NCBI GenBank assembly: GCA_009192285.1
Contig: CM018603.1
Location: forward strand, 3,092,588 to 3,156,587
Source: Morchella semilibera
Taxonomy: Eukaryota > Ascomycota > Pezizomycetes > Pezizales > Morchellaceae
Reading direction: 5' to 3'
Length of the DNA stretch: 64,000 bases
Below the pieces are notes generated by a model, which was given only the letters and a program-made list of their open reading frames with translations, was not told where the DNA came from and did no database searches. Position 1 is the first letter of the stretch; the number at the start of each line of letters is the position of its first letter. Of this stretch, positions 1 to 9,974 are shown one piece after another. Position numbers and translations under genes: made by a program.

Positions 1-3000
1 GCGAAATCATTTGCTCCAGTTCGCCTGGAGAGTCAGAGAAGGTCACCAGGCTAGCTAGGTTTACTTTACGCCCCCCCCCCCCCCCCCAAGGTCATGATAT
101 AAGTTACGTTTCTGAGTTTTTTTTTTTTTTTTTTGAAACCAGCGCAGAAGTTACAAAAGAACAGTCCAAGTTCGAAGGGTCGAATCTAAGTGGTTGCTTT
201 ACGTTTTGCCACCACCTATTGCTTTGTTCTTTTGCATTAAACCCGGGCTCTTATTTCGAGACTCAACGGTACTTTAATTGTAACTGACAGACCATACAAT
301 GTCGTTGCAGCAGAGCCCTAACCTTGCAGCTGTGACATCGGGTGCGACATTAATTACGGAATAATTGGTTTGGATCACAGCAACCGAGCACCCCACCAAT
401 ACCGGTGAGCTGATGGACAGGAAGCTGTTTGTTATTATGGTGATCATATAGGGTAGTGTCTTGTTCATAAACAGAGCAAGATCCGAATGACTAGAGTGAA
501 CCTTGAAGATGTCTGCTGATAAAATGGTCATCCTCCGATATTCGGACTTCTGTATGATTGCGGATATTGATCATGACTCTGATGATGCGTTGGGGTTTCA
601 TATATATATATATTACGTGTATCGAAGGAAGTTTAATACCTTACGTGTATAGATAGGGTTAGGGTTGATTGTGTAACCCTATGTGTGATCTTCAGATGGG
701 CGATGGATCATCTGGAAATAAACTGTCTGATTCACCGTCGAATGATTGGTCTATGAATTTATGAAGACCAGATTTTGGCGGGTGTTAGAAAGGTGGATCT
801 CTGTAATGTGGCGCAAGGGTGCCTCAATCACAGGTCATCACGCAACTGGTAGTGGTACATGTTATGGCTGGTAGGTCGACCAACCCGCCAAGGACATATG
901 TTATGGTAGCGTCAACCACTAGCTTGTAGGGTTGTTTTCGATGAACCTCTGGCTACAAAAATTTGAGAATATATAAAAGCTTTTAGAATTAAATGGCTAT
1001 ATGTATATATACACGCGCACACGGCCGTACCCAGGGCCTTAGAGACTTAGTGATGCACATTTTGACACACCTACTTCAGTAAATGGGCGTACACTCAAAC
1101 TTAAATACCTCTACACAAAGTGCTCTCTAGGCGGGAGTTTTGAGTACATATCCTCTCTACTACTTTCCTAGAGATATTTGGATACAAATATTTCTTCGTA
1201 TATGTAGTGAAGAAATTACTTTCATATAGCGAAAACAAGTCACAGTGAAGATCCTAGAAACGGATTAGTAACAGACTCATTTTTAGTTCCTGGTCTGCAG
1301 CTGGTCATAAAGAGAACCTAAATACTCCTAACATGTTAGGTAGCCCTCCGGTGGCTGATAAACGAATATGCATCACCTTCGAATTTCCGACACCCTAATA
1401 TAAATAAATAAATATTGCTCTGATATACATATATATAGTTAGCCTTAGCTAAGATGAAAATTTAAACTCTTTAATGCGCTTTAGGGGGGGGGGGGGGCAC
1501 ACACGAGCTACAGTCCATTATCTCCCAAAAGGTTATCACGGGAAACGAAACATATTTTCTGTAACGTGATTTGGGGTTTTTTCTATGCCATATATATATA
1601 AGTGAATTCAACCTTCCAGTTGAGGTATATGTAGATGTTTACAAATTAGTCTGACGCTTTTACTTCTAGAAGGATTTGGTGCATGTTCATTGACTTTATT
1701 GACTGATGGGAGGTTGGGGCGTAACCCCGTATGACCCTTAAGTTCATACTAAGAGTGATAGTAGTTTATCACGGCCTCCTATACGAGGAGCTCGGATAAT
1801 TGTCCTAGACATACATGGGATCCCAAGGATATAGTTATATTTCGCGAGAGGAGATGCTCCAAGTGGGTAGCCCCTAGGCATAGAAGTCACAAATCGTTGG
1901 CCTTGGATCTGAAAACCCTTAGTTCAAAAGGTCTTTTGGCCTGATAGTGGAAGCCTTCCCGTGGATATTTTGAAGGTTTGTATATGTAGGCGTTCAAATG
2001 TGGTCTGTAGATCCTCCCAGGGTGGGTGTCTACAGAGTTGTGAGCCCTTTCTAGCAAAATCTCTAATTTATCTTCAAGGCTTCAAGTTTGAGAACCTTCA
2101 GAATGCCCATTGGAAGGCTTCCAGCCCCCAAACACGTTTATCTAGGTTGGATTGATGTTTAACTTGAAATCTCAGACCACAAAACCAAGCCAATCTGGAG
2201 ACATGAGGGAGGCATTGTTTGAAGTATGTATTGGGGCCGGGGCAGTGTTCATTGCATGAATACTAGCCATTTTACCAACATCCCTGCACAGGGTGCCTTA
2301 GAGTAGTTAAAAAATATGGAGTGATATTTACTGCTTAGAGTGATCGTGGTATTTTAGCTCTCAGTCTTTTCTGGTACTGGCGCCCCTTCCAGCGAAGAGC
2401 CTGAGTGTATGACTTTACATACCCTGATTATTTGCTGCATCAATCTCATTTCTGACAATAGCCACGTTACTGAGTGACTACGCCCTTTATTGGCCGTATT
2501 CTATACCTTTCTATGTGAAAATCAGACCGCCCCCCCGACTTCCTTGTAGCGCATATAAACAAACCCCGGTGTGGTCATGTCATGTAATTAATGAAGTAAA
2601 CAACAAGGGAAAAACACCGGTGTGGTCATAAACAATCACTCGCTAGGTCTCGAGGTTGGGGAAGCGCAGGTAGTATGTGGTTACTATGTAGCAGACAATC
2701 ATCGGCCAGTGAAAAGGTTATGTCTAGCCTGTTGAGGTGAGGCAGGGTATGCTATCACAATGGCCATGGTAGAAACTGGATGTTACGGCTACCAAGAGTT
2801 GCGAGAAGCCAGCTCTCCGTGCCTGCTATTATAGACGACGTTAGCTCGTAGCAGACTACTAGCGTCCATTAGACTGCAGCAGGTGACAGGTACCAATAGC
2901 CCCGCATAGCCAGCAACATATCAGTATTACCATAAACCCGCATTCCAATACGTTCAATTTAATTAAAACCAAGTATTATCGATACTCCCTGACTGTTATC

Positions 3001-3223
3001 GAACAACACTGGTACCCTATAGGTGGTAGAATGTGAATTTATTCATTGTTTATTACTCATAAGTTCGAAGTACACAACAGGACGCAGAATCTCTTGACCC
3101 CTAGCTATACTAAGCTAGAGGCGCATTAGATGACAAGCCTTATAGGATGCCAACCGCAGCAACATACCGAACGCTTCAAACTATGTATCTATAAAAATCA
3201 ATCTAGTAACCTCGAACATATAT
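1..3223. other. Gene-free AT-rich stretch
   Basis: I see no supportable gene here. The short open frames lack recognisable domains or coherent splice structure. It contains a run of 16 C at 72-87, a poly-T run near 118-134, an AT microsatellite near 600, two tandem TTAGGG-type units near 655-668, a G run near 1484-1497 and one inverted-repeat element at 1948-2123 (listed separately). A 13-base string (CCGGTGTGGTCAT) occurs twice near 2565-2630. Confidence 0.6.
1948..2123. mobile_element. MITE-like element with ~34 bp imperfect terminal inverted repeats
   Basis: The left end starts TGGAAGCCTTCC and the right end finishes GGAAGGCTTCCA. The match continues inward with a few mismatches (left TGG..ATT.TGAAGGTT against the right-end complement TGG..ATT.TGAAGGTT), giving about 26 of 34 paired positions. 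The element is about 176 bp and has no coding capacity. I could not define a target-site duplication. This is the form of a non-autonomous DNA transposon remnant; a chance hairpin of this length is unlikely. Confidence 0.5.
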
Positions 3224-4670
3224 CTAATAAATCTCCCATAGTGAAACTTTCCCATCCTTCGCTCCTCCGGCAACCCAATGCGTATTTCTGACCTTATCCC
3301 TCCGTCTCTCCTCAACCGTGATCAACGCATCCGTCTCTCTCCCCTGATCCAGCTCCAGGACCTCCCCAAAAGCAACTGCATAACACCCTTCTTGATGCCA
3401 CTTCAGCACTGCAAGCTCCTTCATAGTCTTGGTAGAATACACCCTAATCTTCGAGTCCCATCCGGCAGTTGCAAAGAGCTTGCCGTCTGAACGGATGCAG
3501 ATGGACTGCTGCCCCGAGTGCTTCGTATTTACGGTTTTTATGGGTTCTGAGTCGGGCGTGAGAGGATTTAGCGGGTGCTTAACAATGGTGGCGTCGGCGG
3601 AGGAGGTGAGGAAATAGGGCGCGGCGTCGGGGAAAGGAGATACGCGGAGAGAGAGAACTAGTGGAGTTGAGTTTAGCTAAGGTTATTTTATACGAAGAGA
3701 AAATTAGAGGGAATACTTACCAGGTTGCGAGTGCGACTTGTTAAGATAGATGGTGCTCCATGAGCCCGAGTTGAACTTGTACACTGCCGAATGGCCACTC
3801 TCATATGCTGCAACCACAGTAAGAACGTCTGTGCAGTAGAACAGCTCAAGCCCCATAGCCATGCCTAGCTTACAGTCAGTGTTAGCACAACACGAACTAA
3901 TATCAACGTACCTGTCTTAACTTCCGCTGTTCTAATACCAGCATGGACTCTCTCCTTCGTTGGCAGTCTCATGATATCAACCTATGTTTTTCAAACTCTA
4001 TCAGTCTAAACTATCCACCAACAAATCTTGAAATGGCCGCTATTACCGAATCAGAGTTTAGTGCACTAGGCACGGCAACCATCAAGTTCCTCGCCCATCC
4101 CTCCGGAGGGGTGTTCCCATCTGCCTGCTCCTCGCACATGGCAAAGCCGCAAAAGTTAAGCGCGTTGACATCCAGTGCACTCAATAGCCACGGACTCCTG
4201 CGATGCCCTGCGCCTGGATCAACTGGGAGAGCTATATCCATCCCTGATTCATCCTCAGGGGTGCCGAGTTTCCATACGAGGATCTTGTTATCTCTTCCAT
4301 GTCTTATTTGTTGGAGAATCGATGTTAATACTATTTTTTACGTCCGGCTGCAATCTTTCTACCATGTGCGTCTATGGTAACGAAATCGGAAATATTTGAT
4401 ATTCAGAATGAATCAGGGGGCAATATGGACTCACGTAATAATCTTCCCATCCCACCCCACGACATTCATGAGCGCACCATCATGTGCCTTCCACACCGCG
4501 ACAGGCCGACGAGTTCCAACGTTCCACACAACGACCCAGCCATCGGCGTCGGCGGTTATGAGCCTCTCGTTATCTCTCGTGAAGACTACGACATGTATTT
4601 GCGCCGAGTGGCCTCGGAGTACATAGACTGGTTGTGCGGGATGTTGCTGTTGACTGTTGGCTGGTAGCAT
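3224..4670 (-). CDS. ASA1: ASTRA-associated protein 1 (Asa1-like WD40 repeat protein)
   Basis: WD40 beta-propeller protein of roughly 385 residues in five exons, matching Asa1, the small WD-repeat subunit of the ASTRA complex that helps assemble PIKK kinases such as TOR with the Tel2-Tti1-Tti2 chaperone. Exon 1 (4435-4670) opens with [12 protein letters not shown] and [12 protein letters not shown], the first WD blade. Exon 2 supplies [12 protein letters not shown]. Later exons give [15 protein letters not shown], then SADATIVKH and [12 protein letters not shown], and the protein ends VSLWEIY. Introns are about 50-130 nt. The start was chosen because it leads directly into the first blade. 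The gene is divergent from RPA3, with 650 bp between start codons. Assignment rests on blade order and the characteristic first repeat; it is firm as a WD40 protein and good as Asa1. Confidence 0.85.
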
Positions 4671-5320
4671 GGCTAGAGAAAAGAAAACAGTAACTATTAT
4701 CTTGTGTATATATGTTATGTTACGAATGGCTTTTTAAGTCAATTGGCCTGAACTGCGCGGTGTGACGGTGAGGCGTTAATCTGATAGGTATTGTCAGCTT
4801 GGATAAGAGCTCTAACCCTTGGGCAGCTTGCTTACATGTATTACTGATTAGAAATGCGAGTGATAGCTTGTGAGGACCAAATAACAATCAAAACTTTATG
4901 TGCCAGGGAACAAATTTGTGGCCTTTTTGTACAATGACACATATGCTTAGTCAGTATATATTATTAGCCGCCTCATCGGGTTACGTGATGGGGCTCATAC
5001 TTCATTACAGTACAATTTTACTTCATTTGCACCCATTAGTTGGCTTTGCTTCGTGGCTTAGTGTTGTTGGGAACCAAGTCGGGAAGTTCCTCACAGTATG
5101 GTTGGTATAAGATGTATTTACAAGTGCAACACATGCGTTTTGTCCAACCTGGTTGATGATCAAGCAAGGGGCGGCGTTTTCCATAAGTGTAGTTATTTGA
5201 ACGATGGCCATGCGGCTCTGCGCGTCGCGACAACCACTCTACACGCTACCACCAGAACGCGTCAACCCAGCTCTTAACCACCTCCCCCATCACAAAACCT
5301 CCATATCAGATACATACACA
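4671..5320. promoter_or_regulatory. Shared upstream region of ASA1 and RPA3
   Basis: 650 bp between two divergent start codons, so it must hold both promoters. One TACATGTA copy lies at 4833-4840. I see no coding evidence and no clear TATA box at a convincing distance. Confidence 0.4.
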
Positions 5321-5768
5321 ATGAGCGAACAAGCCCCCCGAATCAACGCCCCCCTTCTTGAGCGCTTCCAAGGTCGTGTCGTCCGTATCGTCGGAAAGGT
5401 TCTCGAGCTGCGCGGTGACACCGCCACAATCGATTCCCATGGTACCATCGTTGCCCACCTCGATAGGGTATGAATACATGTGTGTGTGTGTTTGGGTTGC
5501 TCTATAGCGGGTTGCTTACTGGGGATGTGGGGAGTTATAGGATAGTCATCTTGCGGTCGGACATGCGGCAGAGCTGGTGGGAAAGATCCAGCAGGACCTG
5601 ACGGTGAAGGTGCTGAGCTCGATGGATTTCGGGACGAACATTGGTAACTCCTCCCTCACGTGATAGGTGTTTGTGTGGTGAATTAGACTAACAATACTAG
5701 ACTTCAATGTTTATGACTCGCTGGTGGAGGTCAACCATATGTGCAGGGAGATCTTCTATGATAGTTGA
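5321..5768 (+). CDS. RPA3: Replication protein A subunit 3 (RPA14)
   Basis: Smallest subunit of the heterotrimeric single-stranded-DNA-binding protein RPA, acting in nuclear replication and repair. Three exons (5321-5467, 5541-5643, 5701-5768) join in frame to 105 residues, the usual size of the family. The OB-fold pattern is visible: RINAPLLERFQGRVVRIVGK, then VLELRGDTATIDSHGTIVAHL, and a C-terminal helix ending VNHMCREIFYDS. The upstream in-frame ATG at 5204 was rejected as the start because family members begin just before the ERF segment. Introns are 73 and 57 nt with GT-AG ends. The single-letter spacing of the OB fold makes the family call firm. Confidence 0.88.
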
Positions 5769-6636
5769 TAGTACCACAACACTTTGCTATCAATAAAAAG
5801 GTTCGCGGTAAAGCCTGAGGACGACTTTGTTTTGTCTATTTCTTACTACTACTCTGTGATATCAGCGGGATACCCCGGGATAATGAAAATTTACTGGTAT
5901 GATTTGATGCCTGAAGGGGCATATGAAGCTTAAATCTTTTGCCTAGTGGATGTTAATAGATCGTCTTTGCTTTTCTAATCTTCACTGGCCATAGCCTAGT
6001 GTTTAGCAGTACTTAATTACTCCGGCCAACATTGATTATCTAATGACCGGGCCTATGAAAAAAGAGAGAATAGAGGAAGCTACATGTAGGCACATGTGTC
6101 TATATAGAGTTATTGGTGCTAGTATATATTACTCATTAACACTTTATTAGGTTCTAGAAAACGATGCTAGATACCCTTGATAACCAGAGCTTAGAGTCCG
6201 TAACAGCAGGTGCGGTTTATAATACTGAACTTGCAAATGGAGGACAAAGAATCCTATTGATATGCATATTGTATACCACCAAGAGCTCCATGACAGCTTA
6301 TATATGAGATCGATAAGGAAATAAATTCCTTATGGAGAGCTGTTAGTTTTTAGTGGAGGCGGCTATAGAAGACGGGAAACAGCCCTAATTAATGTTTCCT
6401 GCTAGTTATACAATCTGGGCTTCCATACAACAATTTGTGAACCCGATTTCACAACAAGATTATCTATGTTCGAGGAGCATCTCGAAAGCAGCGCCCCGAT
6501 CATTTCCACCTCACTACATGTACAATTACCTCAGCGCCAAGAGCCCTACACACCCATTACCCTACCTCAACCTCAACTTCAACTTTCGCTCGTCACTTAC
6601 TACGTGCAGTGAATTAATCCCACACGCCCTCTCAAA
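5769..6636. other. Intergenic, RPA3 to IF-3
   Basis: No gene seen. TACATGTA occurs at 6081-6088 and 6515-6522; the second lies about 115 bp before the IF-3 start codon, in a C-rich probable 5' leader. Confidence 0.5.
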
Positions 6637-7401
6637 ATGTCTGTGCGACATCTCTTCCGGCGGTCCTTCCTCTCCATACCACATCCACTGCGGCCACCCC
6701 CACCACTCCCATTCCGGCCGCCCCATGCCAGTTTTCCGCCCACCGCCTTCCCGCGCCGCACACTCGTCGACTTTGCCAGCTGCCCGCGTGACGAGGACAT
6801 CCTAAAGATCAATTCTCAGATCCACTATATCGATGCCGACGGACAATTCAAGGGCGTGCAGCCGCTCGAGACAGTACTGGGGTCATTCGACCGCGAGATA
6901 TATCACCTTGTGTGTATCAACCAGACAGCGGAAAACCCAATCTGCAAGCTCACGCCGAAGGAGCTGATGGTGCAGGCGTCGTACATGATGGACAAGAAGA
7001 AGCAGTTGACGACGAAGGACCCGAGTAAGATCGTTAAGGTGGTGGAGATCTCTTGGGCGACCGCACAGAACGATCTGGGACATAAGATCAAGAAGATGGT
7101 GGAGTTTATGCAGAGGGGGAATAGGGTCGAGGTCGTGCTGGGGATAAAAAAGGGAATGGCGAAGCAACCATTAGGGAAGATGGTGGAGCTGGCCTCCCAG
7201 ATCAGAGCTGAGGCGGAGCCGTACGGTAGAGAGTGGAAGGCGCCCGAGGGTGCGATTGGGACTCAGTATATAATATACTTCGAGGGACATAGACCGAAGG
7301 AGGAGCCAAAGCAGCCGAAGGAGGAGCCAATTGGCCCTGTAAAGATGAAGGCAAAATTCGCAAAGATCAATGAGGAGCGAAGGCTGAGATATGGGGGGTA
7401 A
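6637..7401 (+). CDS. Mitochondrial translation initiation factor IF-3
   Basis: Single-exon protein of 254 residues. The first ~45 residues are rich in Arg, Ser and Pro without acidic residues (MSVRHLFRRSFLS...), a good mitochondrial presequence. The N-terminal IF-3 domain follows (ILKINSQIHYIDADG, then ENPICKLTPKE), a charged linker around DKKKQLTTKDPSK, and the C-terminal domain (VKVVEISWATAQNDLGHKI, then FMQRGNRVEVVLGIKKG). In bacteria IF-3 discriminates start codons and prevents subunit joining; the fungal mitochondrial form (Aim23 type) does the same on the mitoribosome. The C-terminal tail has two near-identical P-K-E-E-P segments. No intron is needed. It is on the same strand as RPA3 but 868 bp away. 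Confidence 0.88.
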   Translation: MSVRHLFRRSFLSIPHPLRPPPPLPFRPPHASFPPTAFPRRTLVDFASCPRDEDILKINSQIHYIDADGQFKGVQPLETVLGSFDREIYHLVCINQTAENPICKLTPKELMVQASYMMDKKKQLTTKDPSKIVKVVEISWATAQNDLGHKIKKMVEFMQRGNRVEVVLGIKKGMAKQPLGKMVELASQIRAEAEPYGREWKAPEGAIGTQYIIYFEGHRPKEEPKQPKEEPIGPVKMKAKFAKINEERRLRYGG

Positions 7402-8412
7402 TGTATTTTCGCTATCCATCAAAGCATAGGATATGCTTGGTAAATAAAGAATACCTCAATTTCAATTCTACAAACATAGTCTTTGTTCCTTTGTCCGACC
7501 CCATGTATATAGATAGGCTAGAGTTTCAGCGGATCCCTCACGCGTGGACTCCGAAGAGTTTGCGTGCTTTTGTTCTGGGGGTGGCTGATTAGATTAGTAT
7601 TATAGAGCAGACCTAAAAGCCCATAGGGGTGAGGGCTGGTACCTAGGATGATAAGTCTACTATGGGCTCAATTTTGCCAGTAAGAGAATGCACCCACGGG
7701 CTGCTTCAACTTAATAGCCCCACCTATTGTCCTTGGCTACCTATCTGGGCGCTGGTCTCTTGGGTTTGGGTTGGATTTGCATGACGTCTATACGGAGATA
7801 CCTCCTAGTCTTATAGGCAGAGAGAGGGGGGGGCACACTTCGATTCCGAGTTCCAGGGCCCGGGTCCGGGCCGGGTGGGTCACAGAACCCGTTATAGTTA
7901 AAACCTCAAAAACAGCCCTTGAGGGCCAGTATTCCATCTTTTAGCCGTGTGGGCCCTATTTCTCGAGCCGAGTTTCATCCAATCAATGCCCACTGGATAG
8001 ATAATTACGTCAGTACACTTTTTGGAGCCCTGCAGCTGGTGTAAATCATAAAAAAGAGTGGAACACCTAGCTGTCCCAGCTCTTGTAAGTACCGGCTGCT
8101 GCGTATACCGCAGTCGGTTGACCGGATACTCTGTTGCAACGGCCCGAGATATTCTTGCACGATGTGGAAGCCTAGAACCTGGCTTCATGGGAGCAGAACG
8201 TTTTGGGGAACGTCACTGCTCGGGCTAAGTAGCCTAGCCTCCTCTATCACACTAGCGCCGCAGCCAGTTTATCGATCGAGGGATAACCTACATGTACATG
8301 TAGGTAGAAGCGCTGGTTAGATATAGCTGCTACTCCCGATTAACCGGGCTGTTGTTCAGTACGTACTTACAATGTGATTATGTCTTTGATTTAGTGACAA
8401 TGTTATCCTAAA

Positions 8413-8545
8413 TAGAGTGATTTGGCCAATCCCTGTTTTTCAAATTTTGAGCTCAAATTTTGAGTCCTTGGCGGGATTTTCACACAAAAAACTATCGCCA
8501 AGAACTAAATATTTAGATTCAGAGGTTGTTGGCCAAATCACTCTA
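8413..8545. mobile_element. TA-flanked MITE with 15-17 bp perfect terminal inverted repeats
   Basis: Left end TAGAGTGATTTGGCCAA (8413-8429) and right end TTGGCCAAATCACTCTA (8529-8545) are exact reverse complements. The outer TA is the expected duplicated target of Tc1/mariner-type insertion. The 133 bp body has no coding capacity and contains an internal direct repeat CAAATTTTGAG. This is a non-autonomous element; its transposase source is not in this window. Confidence 0.65.
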
Positions 8546-9042
8546 ATGACTTGCCTCATTTCCCAGGACAATGCGCTAGGTACTTTCTCAAGACCTGCCT
8601 GGGTTTCCTTCTAGCTACTTGATCTGGGATATTTTTCTTGGGCCGTACTATCGGTACACGGACTCGTGTTTTGACTGTAGCTCTCGCCCGAGATTGGGGC
8701 TTTCGTCTGTTACTGTGGCGTTTGGTTCCTATACGTTGTTTGATACATCAGTTACAGGTACTAAATTCGAACCCTTCACTCCTACCCCTTCTTGTAGTTG
8801 GATGAGGGTATAGAGTCTGGTAGAGTTATTGCAAGTGTGGCGCTTGCATGACCCGATAGTCCTATTGGCCTAAAGGAATTATTGCTGTAAGCATGGAATA
8901 AGAAACTGTATAAGGGCACCTGTTATAAAGAGTTAATTGCCTGGGGATGCTTGGGCCTGATTAAACTAACCTTTCCAAATATGCAAATCAGGCCCAGTAT
9001 TGTGCGTTGAGAGGCTATGGCTAGTGGTTGTGGGGGATGGAA

Positions 9043-9125
9043 ATGGGGTGGTCGTGGAGGAGAGGTTCCCTAGCCGCGCATGGGGGTGGGTTCGATTCCC
9101 ACCCCTGGAGGACTAACATTTTTTG
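9043..9125 (+). other. tRNA-like sequence (Pol III B-box), probably a relic
   Basis: A perfect B-box, GGTTCGATTCC (9089-9099), sits in a T-arm-like hairpin (GTGGG/CCCAC), with a weak A-box-like TGGTCGTGG about 40 bp upstream and a T6 run just downstream. The acceptor arms do not pair, so this is not a functional tRNA as read. It may be a tRNA pseudogene or the head of a tRNA-derived SINE. Confidence 0.35.
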
Positions 9126-9974
9126 TCTATTTTTTTACTTTTTCGGGCGTACCTATAGGTAGGACTAATTTCGTGCCTCATCTAGCTCCCCCATGGTTTC
9201 AATTGGGCCGTTTTTTCCAACAGAAATCAGGCTTAACCACCCAACAACGATTTTTGTCAACTTCAAGGACGTACATAAGTAACTAGCAAGTAAATACGCC
9301 GGTGTTACCTTGGTATTTACTTATGTTGGAATATGGTTGCTTCAGTGCCTAGAAGTCGTCCAAAGTGCCTAGAAACGCTGTCCGATATGAACATCGCTCG
9401 TTACCACGAGCAATGGTATGTCGCGTTATATTGACACATAATACATGTCTATAGCTCTATAGCTAGTCAATTAACCAAGTCTCGTACTGTCTAGCTTCAT
9501 TTCACACTATAATCCTAAGATCGTTGCGTGATGGTTTAAAACCATACTCCAATTTCGCATATCTGCAATGCAGATCTGAAAGGATCAATAGGGATATTTG
9601 ATTCTATGTACAGATTTAAGGGCATAAGCCTCCTATATATTTCTGGGATAATCCAATAACCGTATAACTCGGCCATGTAAACAATTGTAGAATAAAAGAT
9701 ATAAAAAGATGGGGGGCCAAGTGAATAAAAAATGAATAAAAGTGCCCATTTCCAGGGAATACTCCGATACCAATAAGTTTATGACAGCAGGAAACACAAA
9801 GGATGATAAAAAAAACCAAAGGATATAAAGCTCCGGAAACCCCACCCCCAAAAAACAAAAGAAATAAAAGATACAAGCCCTGATCTCCCCATTCAAACAT
9901 CACAATCATTATTCATATCCCCAAACCCTAACAATAAAAACAAAAAGTGCCGATAAAATATATGGGACCTCTGA

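Larger units (their letters stand above)
7402..9974. other. Gene-free stretch with small repeats
   Basis: No supportable gene. It contains a MITE (8413-8545), a tRNA-like sequence (about 9043-9125) and two overlapping TACATGTA copies at 8289-8302. The last ~350 bp is the 3' flank of the GATA gene and is A/T-rich on the coding strand. Confidence 0.5.
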
